NCBI GenBank assembly: GCA_026954015.1
Contig: JAIXLP010000010.1
Location: 115,215-155,841 of the forward strand
Direction: 5' to 3'
DNA from: Burkholderiales bacterium
GTDB taxonomy: Bacteria > Pseudomonadota > Gammaproteobacteria > Burkholderiales > Burkholderiaceae_C
DNA: 40,627 bases
Under the pieces are notes generated by a model, which saw only the letters and a list, made by a program, of their open reading frames with translations, did no database searches and was not told the origin of the DNA. The position numbers and the translations under genes are program-made. This document shows, piece by piece, positions 11,920 through 19,652 of the stretch (position 1 is the stretch's first letter; every line of letters starts with the position of its first letter).

Positions 11920-12683
11920 TGCGCGCCGTGATCCTGTATGAATACCCCTTCAACGAACGGCTGAGAACCTACCTGCGGCTGGAGCATCTGCTGCGGCGGC
12001 TGGGCGAGCTGGTGCCGCGCAGCCACCCGCTGGACCACCACTACGCGCTGGCCACGCTGTTCGAGGTGATGGACGTGGCCGCGCGCGCCGATCTCAAGTC
12101 CGACCTGCTCAAGGATCTGGAAAAGCAGAAGTCGCTGTTCGACGGCTACCGTGGCAATCCGTCGATCTCGGAAAAGGCGCTCAACGTCGTCGTCGACAAG
12201 CTCAACGAGTGCTTTGCGATGCTCAACGCGCAAAACGGCAAGGCCGGTCAGGCGCTGCTGGAAAACGACTGGCTCATGAGTGTGCGCAGCCGCGTGGCGA
12301 TTCCCGGTGGCACCTGCAGTTTCGACCTGCCCGCCTACCACGCATGGCAGTACCTGCCGCCAGAGCAACGCCAGCACGACCTGCAGACCTGGGCCGCGAC
12401 GCTCGCGCCACTGGCGGAATCCGTCTATCTCCTGATGCGCCTGCTGCGTGATTCGGGCACCGCGCAGAAGGTGGCGGCCGAACGCGGCCAGTTCCAGCAG
12501 AACCTGCCCGCGGGGCGCACCTTCCAGTTGCTGCGTCTGCGCATCGACCCGGCGCTGCAGCTCATCCCGGAGATCAGCGCCAACCGGCTGCTGGTCTCGG
12601 TGCGCCTGCTGCAGGCGGAAGCCTCCGGCAAGCTCGCACAGTCCACGCGGGACGCCGCGTTCGAACTGACCCTGTGCGCCTGA
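11916..12683 (+). CDS. zapD: Cell division protein ZapD
   Basis: Cytoplasmic factor that cross-links FtsZ filaments at the division ring. The 255-residue product starts with the diagnostic ILYEYPFNERLRTYLRLEHL and has the mixed alpha/beta ZapD (DUF1342) layout, with HHYALATLFEVMDVAARADLK in the helical part and a DPALQLIPEISANRLLVSVR C-terminal strand region. The start overlaps the coaE stop (ATGA), indicating translational coupling. Two adjacent ATG codons (11916, 11919) are possible starts. The gene yacG, which often follows zapD, is not found here. Confidence 0.94.
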   Translation: MMRAVILYEYPFNERLRTYLRLEHLLRRLGELVPRSHPLDHHYALATLFEVMDVAARADLKSDLLKDLEKQKSLFDGYRGNPSISEKALNVVVDKLNECFAMLNAQNGKAGQALLENDWLMSVRSRVAIPGGTCSFDLPAYHAWQYLPPEQRQHDLQTWAATLAPLAESVYLLMRLLRDSGTAQKVAAERGQFQQNLPAGRTFQLLRLRIDPALQLIPEISANRLLVSVRLLQAEASGKLAQSTRDAAFELTLCA

Positions 12684-12696
12684 AAGGGCGCATCCC

Positions 12697-12713
12697 CGCG
12701 CGCCCGGCGCGCG
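12697..12713 (+). terminator. GC-only hairpin after zapD
   Basis: CGCGCGC pairs with GCGCGCG around a 3-base loop, 14 bases after the zapD stop. There is no T run, so it may be a weak or Rho-assisted terminator, or a transcript-end stabiliser, before the DUF1330-type gene. Confidence 0.4.
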
Positions 12714-12736
12714 TTACCTGCAGGAGTTGACCCCCC

Positions 12737-13024
12737 ATGCCCCACGCCTACCTCGTCGGCCACATCACCGTGAAGAACGCCGACAAATGGGCCGAGTACC
12801 GCAGCAAGGTGCCGGCCACGCTCGCGCCCTGGGGGGCGGAGCTGGTCTTTCGCGGCACGCAGGCCGCGCACTACGCGGGCGAGCAGCCCTCCCCCGAGAT
12901 CGTGGTGATCCGCTTTCCCGACCAGGCCAGCGTGGATCGCTGGCACACCTGCGCCGCCTACCAGGCCCTGCTGCCGGTGCGCGCGCAGGCGGCCGACGTG
13001 GTGCTGAGTTCCTACCAGGCATAA
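12737..13024 (+). CDS. DUF1330-type small ferredoxin-like-fold protein
   Basis: A 95-residue soluble protein. The pattern AYLVGHITVKNADKWAEYRSKV.., then ..AHYAGEQPSPEIVVIRFPDQASVDRWHTCAAYQALLPVR, matches the DUF1330 family of dimeric alpha/beta (ferredoxin-like) proteins. Their biochemical role is not established. An AGGAG site lies about 10 bases before the ATG. It sits alone between zapD and the convergent uppP (8-base gap between stops). Family assignment is from motif memory; no function can be given. Confidence 0.8.
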   Translation: MPHAYLVGHITVKNADKWAEYRSKVPATLAPWGAELVFRGTQAAHYAGEQPSPEIVVIRFPDQASVDRWHTCAAYQALLPVRAQAADVVLSSYQA

Positions 13025-13032
13025 CCTCTGCT

Positions 13033-13857
13033 TCAGGCCGACCAGCGCACCCAGCCGGCGCTCCACGTCACGAGCACCACCAGCCCGAACGCGATCCGGT
13101 ACCAGGCGAACGGCACGAAGCTGTGCGCGCTGATGTAGCGCAGCAGCCAGCGCACGCACAGCCACGCGCTGATGAACGAGAACACCAGCCCGACGGCGAA
13201 CAGCGGCACGTCGGCCCAGCTGAGCAGCGCGCGCTCCTTGTACAGGCTGTAGACGCCTGCGCCGATCAGCGTCGGGATCGCGAGGAAGAAGGAATAGTCG
13301 GTCGCGGCCTTGCGCGAGAGGCCCAGCAGCATGCCACCGATGATGGTCGCGCCGCTGCGGCTCGTGCCCGGCACCAGCGCCAGGCACTGGACGAGGCCGA
13401 CCTTGAGCGCATCCCACGGCCCCATATCGTCCACGGAATGGATGCGCGCCTCCTCCTGCGGGCGCCGCTCGGCCCACAGGATGACGAACGCGCCGAGGAT
13501 GAAGGTGCTTGCCACCACCTGCGGCGTGAACAGATGCGCCTGGATCATCTTGCCCAGCAGCAGGCCGAAGACCACCGCCGGGAAGAAGCCGATCAGCACG
13601 TTGACCGCGAAGCGCTGCGCCTGCGGCTGGCTCGGCAACTGCACCAGCGTCTCGCGGATGCGCTGCCAGTACACCAGAATGACCGCGAAGATCGCGCCGG
13701 TCTGGATCGCGATGTCGAACACCTTGGCCTTGTCGCCGTCGAACCCGAGCAGGCTCCCGGCCAGGATCAGGTGACCGGTGGAGGAGATCGGCAGGAACTC
13801 GGTCAGCCCCTCCACCACGCCCATGATGGCGGCCTTCAGCAACAACACCGTTTCCAC
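13033..13857 (-). CDS. uppP: Undecaprenyl-diphosphatase UppP (BacA)
   Basis: Integral membrane enzyme that dephosphorylates undecaprenyl pyrophosphate to recycle the lipid carrier of peptidoglycan and O-antigen; overexpression is known to give bacitracin resistance. The 274 residues contain the two active-site motifs [14 protein letters not shown] (near residue 17) and [10 protein letters not shown] (in the middle), and about eight hydrophobic segments. The start is GTG, supported by TAGGAGCGCAA directly upstream on the minus strand. It is divergent from the cluster beginning at 14034; a 17-bp palindrome lies about 25 bases upstream. Confidence 0.95.
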   Translation of the reverse strand: METVLLLKAAIMGVVEGLTEFLPISSTGHLILAGSLLGFDGDKAKVFDIAIQTGAIFAVILVYWQRIRETLVQLPSQPQAQRFAVNVLIGFFPAVVFGLLLGKMIQAHLFTPQVVASTFILGAFVILWAERRPQEEARIHSVDDMGPWDALKVGLVQCLALVPGTSRSGATIIGGMLLGLSRKAATDYSFFLAIPTLIGAGVYSLYKERALLSWADVPLFAVGLVFSFISAWLCVRWLLRYISAHSFVPFAWYRIAFGLVVLVTWSAGWVRWSA

Positions 13858-13881
13858 TTGCGCTCCTACCCTGCGGGCAAA

Positions 13882-13898
13882 GCGCGGATTATCCGCGC
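13882..13898. promoter_or_regulatory. Perfect 17-bp palindrome upstream of uppP
   Basis: GCGCGGAT and ATCCGCGC flank a single central base. It lies 25 bases upstream of the uppP GTG and 136 bases upstream of the divergent 14034 gene. The centre reads GATAAT on the minus strand, so it may overlap a -10 element and serve as an operator. The symmetry is seen directly; the regulatory role is inference. Confidence 0.4.
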
Positions 13899-14033
13899 GG
13901 CGGCGTGCATTTCACGGCGGCACTGGCGCGTTTCATCCGTGGCGAGCGCATTTCGTCGCAGGTCGCTCGCGCGCACCGGTCGCGGCAGGCAGCATCACGG
14001 CATCGATACATCCTCAACCCAAGGAAAGACCCC

Positions 14034-14597
14034 ATGCTGCTCACCCAACTGCTCTCCCAACACCCCGAAGCCATCATCGACATCGTGCGCGGGACGCCCG
14101 CCTGGGTCGGCCTGCTCTTCGCCGCGCTGCTCTGGCTCGGCTTTTCGGCCACGCGGGGGCGCGACGTGCCGGCATACCGCCTCGTGCTGCTGCCCGTGGC
14201 GATGACCGGCCTCGCGCTGTGGGGCGTGCAGTCGGCCTTCGCCGCCACCGGCCACCTGGCCGCGCTGCTGGCGCTGTGGGCCGTCTGCGCCGCCATCGCG
14301 CTGGCCGTCGGCAGCCGCCTGGCACCGCCCGCCGGCACGCGCTGGCACGCCGCCGCGCGCAGCGCCCACCTGCCCGGCAGCTGGGTGCCGATGGGGCTGA
14401 TCCTGGCCGTGTTCCTGATGAAGTACGGCATCGGCGTGCAATTGGCGATGGAGCCGCCGCTGGCGCACGACATGGGCTTCGCCCTCGTCGTGACCGCGCT
14501 GTACGGCCTGCTGTCGGGCTTCTTCGCCGCCCGCGCGCTGTGCGTGCTACGGCTGGCGCGCGGCGCCGCTCCGGCCCTGCATGCCCAGCGTGCCTGA
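14034..14597 (+). CDS. Small integral membrane protein (DUF6622-like)
   Basis: The 187-residue protein has five or so hydrophobic segments: about 24-40 (AWVGLLFAALLWLGFSA), 50-70, 74-95, 118-136 and 147-168. The pattern of a short amphipathic N-terminus, then RGTPAWV..LLWLG..RGRDV..YRL..LP.AM..L.L.GVQSAF resembles a membrane protein family I recall as DUF6622; its function is unknown. The ATG at 14034 is preceded by AAGGAAAG. It opens a tightly packed cluster (2TM protein, GST, DUF4188-type, LytS, LytTR), so it may be linked to that signalling pair. No catalytic motif is visible. Confidence 0.75.
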   Translation: MLLTQLLSQHPEAIIDIVRGTPAWVGLLFAALLWLGFSATRGRDVPAYRLVLLPVAMTGLALWGVQSAFAATGHLAALLALWAVCAAIALAVGSRLAPPAGTRWHAAARSAHLPGSWVPMGLILAVFLMKYGIGVQLAMEPPLAHDMGFALVVTALYGLLSGFFAARALCVLRLARGAAPALHAQRA

Positions 14598-14608
14598 AAG
14601 GAGCTCCC

Positions 14609-14902
14609 ATGCGGTCATTGCACGCTTTCGACGACGAGCGCATCGAGCGCCTGGCGCGCCGCCGCGCCGGCGCCAAGATGGGCTGGCTCATCCACGCGCT
14701 GGTCTACGTCTGCGTCAACGCCGGCCTGGCACTGATCGCCTGGCAGACCGGCCGGACGTGGCACCTGTACCCGCTGGCCGGCTGGGGCCTGGGGCTGGCG
14801 ATCCACGGGCTCGCCGTCTGGCTCTCCAGCGGCGGCATCGGCCTGCACGAACACCTGCTGCAGGCCGAACGCGATAAGCTGTCGCGCACACACCGGAGCT
14901 GA
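14609..14902 (+). CDS. 2TM-domain small membrane protein
   Basis: A 97-residue protein with a charged N-terminus (DDERIERLARRRAGAKMG), two hydrophobic helices (about 25-45 and 54-73) joined by a short loop with TGRTWHLYPL, and a charged C-terminal amphipathic tail. This is the layout of the 2TM domain family. Such domains are often encoded next to, or fused to, LytS/LytTR-type sensor systems, which agrees with the kinase and regulator genes 1.3 kb downstream. A GGAGCTCCC ribosome site overlaps the gap after the preceding gene. The molecular role is unknown. Confidence 0.8.
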   Translation: MRSLHAFDDERIERLARRRAGAKMGWLIHALVYVCVNAGLALIAWQTGRTWHLYPLAGWGLGLAIHGLAVWLSSGGIGLHEHLLQAERDKLSRTHRS

Positions 14903-14906
14903 ACGC

Positions 14907-15578
14907 ATGATCACCGTCCACCACCTGAACGCCTCGCGCTCGCTGCGCATCCTCTGGCTGCTCGAAGAGCTGGGCCTGCCCTACGAGATCGTGCGCTACC
15001 AGCGCGACCCCAGGACGCTGCTGGCGCCGCCCGAGCTCAAGCGCGTCCATCCGCTGGGCAAGTCGCCGGTGGTGGAGGTCGATGGCGAGCTGCTGGCCGA
15101 ATCGGGTGCCATCGTCGAGACGCTGGTCGAGCGCTTCGGCGCCGGCCGGCTGGCGCCGCCGCCCGGCACGCCCGCCTTCACGCGCTACCGCTACTGGCTG
15201 CACTACGCCGAGGGCTCGGCCATGCCGCCGCTGCTGCTCAAGCTGGTGTTCGATCGCATCGCCAGCGCACCCATGCCCTTCTTCGCCCGGCCCATCGCCC
15301 GCAAGATCGCGGGCCAGGTCATGGCCGGCTTCGTCGGCCCGCAGCTCAAGCTGCACCTGGCCTACATGGAGGGCGAGCTAAAGGCGCACGACTGGTTCGC
15401 GGGCGACACCTTCAGCGCCGCCGACGTGCAGCTGAGCTACCCCCTGGAGGCCGCGCAGCAGCGCGCCGGCCTGAACGCCACCGATCACCCGCGTCTGACC
15501 GATTGGCTGACGCGCATCCACGCGCGGCCCGCCTGGCAGCGCGCGCTGGCGCGCGAAAACCCCGGCGCCACCCCATGA
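14907..15578 (+). CDS. Glutathione S-transferase family protein
   Basis: Cytosolic thiol transferase of 223 residues. The N-terminal thioredoxin-like domain is clear: ITVHHLNASRSLRILWLLEEL, then the glutathione-site HPLGKSPVVEVDG, then LAESGAIVETLVERFG. The C-terminal helical domain contains the family motif FSAADVQLSYPLEA. The substrate is unknown. It starts 4 bases after the 2TM gene and overlaps the next gene by ATGA, so it is translationally coupled within the cluster. The SRSLRI segment suggests a Ser- or Cys-type active site rather than a Tyr-type one. Confidence 0.9.
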   Translation: MITVHHLNASRSLRILWLLEELGLPYEIVRYQRDPRTLLAPPELKRVHPLGKSPVVEVDGELLAESGAIVETLVERFGAGRLAPPPGTPAFTRYRYWLHYAEGSAMPPLLLKLVFDRIASAPMPFFARPIARKIAGQVMAGFVGPQLKLHLAYMEGELKAHDWFAGDTFSAADVQLSYPLEAAQQRAGLNATDHPRLTDWLTRIHARPAWQRALARENPGATP

Positions 15579-16102
15579 ACGCCCCCGCCGACCGCCGCAC
15601 CGTCGACCTGGGCGCCTACCCGGACCTGGTGGTGATCGTCCTGGGCATGCGGGTCCACGCCCTCGCCGGGCTGAAGACTCTGCTGGGCTTTGGCCCCCGG
15701 ATCGCCCGCTCGGTCGCCGGCCAGCCCGACGGCCTGCTGCTGCACGAGAGCTTCGTGTTCTCGCTGGTGCCGCCCCACGTCGGCATGCGCCAGTACTGGC
15801 GCGACTTCGCCGCGCTCGAAGCCTGGGCGCGCTCCGACCCGCACCGCATCTGGTGGCGCCAGTTCCTGCGCGATTCGGGCGGCACCGGTTTCTGGCACGA
15901 GAGCTACCTGATGCGCGGCGGCATGGAGGCGGTGTACGTGGACATGCGCGAGAACGTCGGCTTCCTGCGCTTCGCGCCACAGCGGCCGGCGCGCGGCGCC
16001 ATGTTTTCCGCGCGCGGGCGCGCCGGGCAGCCGGGCGGCGGCGCCGCGCCGGCCGCCGTGAGCGAGCAGGAGCTCTACCCACGATGCGGCTCCAGCGCTT
16101 GA
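15575..16102 (+). CDS. DUF4188-type (monooxygenase-like) protein
   Basis: A 175-residue soluble protein. The pattern VVIVLGMRVHAL..., MRQYWRDFAALEAWARSD, W..FLRDSGGTGFWHESYLM and MEAVYVDM matches the DUF4188 family, described as monooxygenase-like by fold; no activity is established. The start overlaps the GST stop (ATGA). The C-terminal about 30 residues (SARGRAGQPGGGAAPAAVSEQ..) look disordered. The stop codon (16100-16102) lies inside a copy of the dispersed palindromic repeat (16092-16125), suggesting that the repeat trimmed or replaced the original 3' end. Confidence 0.75.
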   Translation: MNAPADRRTVDLGAYPDLVVIVLGMRVHALAGLKTLLGFGPRIARSVAGQPDGLLLHESFVFSLVPPHVGMRQYWRDFAALEAWARSDPHRIWWRQFLRDSGGTGFWHESYLMRGGMEAVYVDMRENVGFLRFAPQRPARGAMFSARGRAGQPGGGAAPAAVSEQELYPRCGSSA

Positions 16103-16125
16103 TGGACAAGGGCGGGCAGCTATTT
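16092..16125 (+). repeat. Dispersed palindromic repeat, copy A
   Basis: The 34-bp element has arms AGCGCTTG and CAAGGGC, followed by GGGCAGCTATTT. It aligns without gaps to the copies at 17576, 37630 and 29582 (reverse). The right arm has one mismatch. It spans the stop codon of the DUF4188-type gene and ends 17 bases before the LytS start. Confidence 0.8.
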
Positions 16126-16142
16126 CCGGCATAGCGCATCCC

Positions 16143-17201
16143 ATGAAAATCGACGGCTACGACATCCTGCGCCACGGCTTGCAGGTGCTGGCTTTCTGCT
16201 GCGTGGTCGCGGTGTTCACCACCATGATCTGGCCCAGCGGCGGCTACCTGCGCCAGTTGCTGTATTCGGTATGCATCGGCGGCCTGACCTGGCTGACCAT
16301 CGAGTTCGGCCGCCTGCTGGTGCCGCCCGAGCACTGCCACCGCGACCCGACGCGCGGCGGCCACGGCTGGCCCCAGGGCTGGCGCGGCCTGCTGCTGACG
16401 GCCATCGGCATCGCCGTGGGCTTCTTCGGCGGCTCGCGCCTGGGGGCCTGGCTGCTGGGCGACACGGCCCGGACGCCGGCGCACGACCTGCGGCTGGCCC
16501 TGCTGGTCACCATCGCGGCCGGCGTGATGGCGAGCTTCTACTTTCACGCGCGTGGCCGGCAGGCGGCGCTGCTGGCCCAGGCCGCTAGCGCCGAACGCGA
16601 CGCCGCGCAAGCGCGGCTGATGCTGCTGCAAAGCCAGCTGGAGCCGCACATGCTGTTCAACACGCTCGCGAACCTGCGCGCGCTGATCGGCGTGGACCCG
16701 GCCGCGGCGCAGCAGATGCTCGACCGGCTGGGCGACTATCTGCGCGCCACCCTCGGCGGCTCGCGCGCCACGCTGCACCCGCTGGCCGACGAGTTCTCGC
16801 GCCTGGCGGATTACCTTGAACTCATCGCCGTGCGCATGGGCCCGCGCCTCACCTACCAGCTCGACCTGCCCGACACGCTGCGCACCGCGCAGGTGCCGAC
16901 GCTGCTGCTGCAGCCGCTGGTGGAAAACGCCATCCGCCACGGCCTGGAGCCGCAGGTGACCGGTGGCCACGTGCTGGTGAGCGCCACGGCGGACAGCACG
17001 CGACTGGTGCTGCGGGTGCGCAACAGCGGCGCGCCGCTCACCACCGCCCTGCCCCACGCGGGCAGCGCGCCGGGCCGCTCCTTCGGCCTCGTGCAGGTCC
17101 GCGAGCGCCTGCGCACGCTCTACGGAGACGATGCCAGCTTTGCATTGACCACCGACGACACGGGCCACACCTGCGCCCACATCACCCTGCCCCTGTCATG
17201 A
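16143..17201 (+). CDS. LytS/AlgZ-type sensor histidine kinase
   Basis: Membrane sensor kinase of 352 residues. Four hydrophobic segments (about 13-30, 37-59, 82-104, 117-134) form the N-terminal membrane part, with almost no periplasmic domain. A short coiled coil (about 138-165) leads to the His_kinase motif LQSQLEPHMLFNTLANLRAL, with H169 the likely phosphorylated residue. The ATPase domain has the N box LVENAIRHGLEP (259-270) and a G-box-like GRSFGLVQVRERL. The next gene, overlapping by 4 bases, is its LytTR response regulator. The signal sensed is unknown. It is preceded by repeat copy A. Confidence 0.92.
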   Translation: MKIDGYDILRHGLQVLAFCCVVAVFTTMIWPSGGYLRQLLYSVCIGGLTWLTIEFGRLLVPPEHCHRDPTRGGHGWPQGWRGLLLTAIGIAVGFFGGSRLGAWLLGDTARTPAHDLRLALLVTIAAGVMASFYFHARGRQAALLAQAASAERDAAQARLMLLQSQLEPHMLFNTLANLRALIGVDPAAAQQMLDRLGDYLRATLGGSRATLHPLADEFSRLADYLELIAVRMGPRLTYQLDLPDTLRTAQVPTLLLQPLVENAIRHGLEPQVTGGHVLVSATADSTRLVLRVRNSGAPLTTALPHAGSAPGRSFGLVQVRERLRTLYGDDASFALTTDDTGHTCAHITLPLS

Positions 17202-18010
17202 CCGCACCCGCCCCACGCGCCCTGATCGCCGAAGACGAGCCGCTGCTGGCGCGTGCGCTGCAGCAGGGCCTGGCCCGCGCCTGGCCCGAACTGGCGATCG
17301 CCGCCACCGTGGGCGACGGCCTGGCCGCCGCGCGCGAGGCACTGGCGCTGCGCCCCGAGGTGCTGTTCTTCGACATCCGCATGCCCGGCCAGAACGGGCT
17401 GGAGGCCGCCGCCGAAGTCTTCGACGCCTGGCCCGCTGATCAGCCGCTGCCGCTGCTGGTCTTCACCACCGCCTACGACCAGTACGCGGTGCAGGCCTTC
17501 GAGGCGCAGGCCATCGACTATCTGCTCAAGCCCATCCAGCGCGTGCGGCTCGAAAAAACCGTGCAAAAACTGGCTCTGGCGCTTGCTGGACAAGCGCGGG
17601 CAGCTACGCAAGATGAAGCAGCGCTGCACCAGTTGCGCCAGTTGCTTGCCGCGCCCGGCCTGCACCCGGGCAACGCCCAGGCGCCGCGCCTCACGGTGCT
17701 GCAGGCGGGCCTGGGCAGCGCGATCCACCTCGTGCCGGTGACCGAGGTGCTGTACTTCGAGGCGGCGGACAAATACGTGCGCGTGCTGACGGCGCAGCGC
17801 GAATACCTGATCCGCACGCCGCTCAAGGAACTGGCCGCGCGGCTGGACCCCGCCGAGTTCTGGCAGGTGCATCGTGGCACGCTGGTGCGCGCCAGTGCGG
17901 TTGCCACCGCCGAGCGCGACGAAGCCGGGCGCGTGTGGCTGCGCCTGCGCGAACGCGACGAGCGGCTGGCGGTGAGCCGCCTGTACGCGCCGCTGTTCAA
18001 GGCGATGTAG
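17198..18010 (+). CDS. LytTR-family response regulator
   Basis: The 270-residue DNA-binding regulator is paired with the upstream kinase. The receiver domain (about 6-120) has the acidic pocket E12-D13, phospho-acceptor D59 in FFDIRMPG, switch T90 in VFTTAYD and K111 in LLKP. The LytTR domain (about 163-270) has VLYFEAADKYVRVLT and FWQVHRGTLVRASAV. Such regulators bind paired 9-10 bp direct repeats; no target was identified here. The linker (about 127-138) is encoded by an in-frame copy of the dispersed palindromic repeat (17576-17609). The start overlaps the kinase stop. Confidence 0.93.
   Translation: MTAPAPRALIAEDEPLLARALQQGLARAWPELAIAATVGDGLAAAREALALRPEVLFFDIRMPGQNGLEAAAEVFDAWPADQPLPLLVFTTAYDQYAVQAFEAQAIDYLLKPIQRVRLEKTVQKLALALAGQARAATQDEAALHQLRQLLAAPGLHPGNAQAPRLTVLQAGLGSAIHLVPVTEVLYFEAADKYVRVLTAQREYLIRTPLKELAARLDPAEFWQVHRGTLVRASAVATAERDEAGRVWLRLRERDERLAVSRLYAPLFKAM
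17576..17609 (+). repeat. Dispersed palindromic repeat, copy B (inside LytTR regulator gene)
   Basis: Arms GGCGCTTG and CAAGCGC flank CTGGA and are followed by GGGCAGCTA. It aligns without gaps to copies A, C and D. Here it lies within a coding region, read in frame as the interdomain linker. Confidence 0.8.
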
Positions 18011-18085
18011 CTTCCGAGCCCGCCGGTAGCGCGCGCGACTGGCACGGTGCGCGCGACATGGTGAATCGCGTTAGCCTCGGGCCCC

Positions 18086-19330
18086 ATGTCCACGCCATCC
18101 ACCGCCGCGCCGCCCACCACCCTCCCCCCGCGCGCCGCGCTGTGGATGCTGCTCGCGCTGATCGGCGCGTTCAACATGAGTCAGGCGTTTCGCACCGTCG
18201 GCGCGATCATGGCGCCGCCGCTGGCGCGCGACTTCCACCTTGCGCCCGACGAGCTCGGCGTGTTCTCGGGGGCATTTCACTTCGCGTTCGGCGCGATGCA
18301 GCTCTTCATGGGCATAGGCATAGACCTGTACGGCGTGCGCCGCACCATCCTCGCGGCGTTTCCGCTGGCCATCGCAGGCGCGGTGGTTTCGGCGCTGGCG
18401 CCGGGCTACCTGCCGCTCACGCTGGCGCAGGTGCTGATCGGGCTGGGGTGCGCGCCCGCATTCCTCGTGTGCACCGTGTTCATCGCGCGGCACTTTCCGG
18501 CGCAGCGCTTCGCGGCGATCTCGGGCATGGCGCTGGCCGTGGGGACGCTGGGCATGCTGTTCACCGGCACGCCGCTTGCGTGGGTGGTGCAGCAGTGGAG
18601 CTGGCGCGCGGGCTTCTGGGTGCTGGCGGTGCTCGCGGTGCTGGCGTGGCTGTGGATCTGGCGCGCGGTGTTCGAACCGGCGCAGTACACGGCGGCGCGC
18701 GGCGCGCAGCGGGAATCGCTGCCGGAGGCGCTTCGGCGCTTCGGCGCGCTGTTCTTGCTGCCGCACACCTGGGGCATCGTGGCGCTGGGCAGCACCACCT
18801 ACGCCGCGCTCATCACGCTGCGCGGCCTGTGGCTGGGCCCGATGCTGATCGAGCGCCACGGCTACACGCTGGTGCAAAGCGGCAACGCAGCGGTGCTGCT
18901 CTCGCTTGTGGCGCTCGTCGGCCCGGTGCTGTTCGGGCGCCTTGACCCCGGCCCGGCCACGCGCAGGCGCTGGCTCACGGGCTGGACGCTGGCCACGGCC
19001 GCGCTGTTCGTGCTGCTGGCGCTGCACTGGGCCGCCTGGGTGGACGTGGCGCTGATGCTCGCAATCGGCCTGATCTCGGGCTTCATCGTGCTGCAGTACG
19101 CGGATGTGCGCGCAGCCTACCCGGCAGCCATCACCGGCCGCGCGATGGCGGCGTTCACGATGGCGATGTTCATGGGCGTGGCCCTCATGCAATGGGCCAC
19201 CGGCATCATCGCCACGCTGGCCAAGGCCGCCGGCGGCGACCCCTACGTGGCGGTGATGGGCGGCATCGCCGCATGGCTCGCGCTCTCGGCCATCGGCTTT
19301 GCGCTGCTGCCACAGCCGCCGCGGCAGTGA
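18086..19330 (+). CDS. MFS transporter
   Basis: The 414-residue inner-membrane protein has about 12 hydrophobic segments and the major facilitator layout. GIGIDLYGVRRTI fits the loop 2-3 motif (G-x-x-x-D-x-x-G-x-R-R), and an ARHFPAQRFAAISGMALAVGTLG segment follows in helices 4-5. A longer loop separates the two six-helix halves (about residues 195-225, QYTAARGAQRESLPEALRRF). The substrate cannot be told from the sequence. It starts 75 bases after the LytTR regulator on the same strand and could be part of that transcript or separate. Its stop is 55 bases from the convergent small membrane gene. Confidence 0.88.
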   Translation: MSTPSTAAPPTTLPPRAALWMLLALIGAFNMSQAFRTVGAIMAPPLARDFHLAPDELGVFSGAFHFAFGAMQLFMGIGIDLYGVRRTILAAFPLAIAGAVVSALAPGYLPLTLAQVLIGLGCAPAFLVCTVFIARHFPAQRFAAISGMALAVGTLGMLFTGTPLAWVVQQWSWRAGFWVLAVLAVLAWLWIWRAVFEPAQYTAARGAQRESLPEALRRFGALFLLPHTWGIVALGSTTYAALITLRGLWLGPMLIERHGYTLVQSGNAAVLLSLVALVGPVLFGRLDPGPATRRRWLTGWTLATAALFVLLALHWAAWVDVALMLAIGLISGFIVLQYADVRAAYPAAITGRAMAAFTMAMFMGVALMQWATGIIATLAKAAGGDPYVAVMGGIAAWLALSAIGFALLPQPPRQ

Positions 19331-19385
19331 CCGCGAGCCAGCTCACCCATCTTCATCGCGCACGCTGTGGTTCGGGGCGCGCCGC

Positions 19386-19652
19386 TCACCCCGCACCGAA
19401 GATGTACCGCAGCAACCACAGCCCGCCCACATACAGCAGCCCCATGAGGCCCGCGGCCAGGATGGTCAGCTTCCACAGGGTGTGCGAGTCGGTCTGGCTG
19501 AAGAATGCGGCGATCATCGAAACCACGAGCCAGACGATGCCGACCACGGGCACCGCTGGCGCGACGCGCCACCCGCCGCGCCAGCGCCATACCGCAAGCA
19601 GCGGTGCGCACGGCGACAGCGCGATCATCACGACGGTCGCCAGGCTCATCAT
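19386..19652 (-). CDS. Small three-helix membrane protein coupled to ylqF
   Basis: The 88-residue product has three hydrophobic segments (about 4-22, 31-51, 60-84). The ATG overlaps the ylqF stop (ATGA), which decides the start and indicates translational coupling. No recognised family or catalytic motif is seen. The coupling and the membrane pattern support a real gene; the function is unknown. Confidence 0.65.
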   Translation of the reverse strand: MMSLATVVMIALSPCAPLLAVWRWRGGWRVAPAVPVVGIVWLVVSMIAAFFSQTDSHTLWKLTILAAGLMGLLYVGGLWLLRYIFGAG

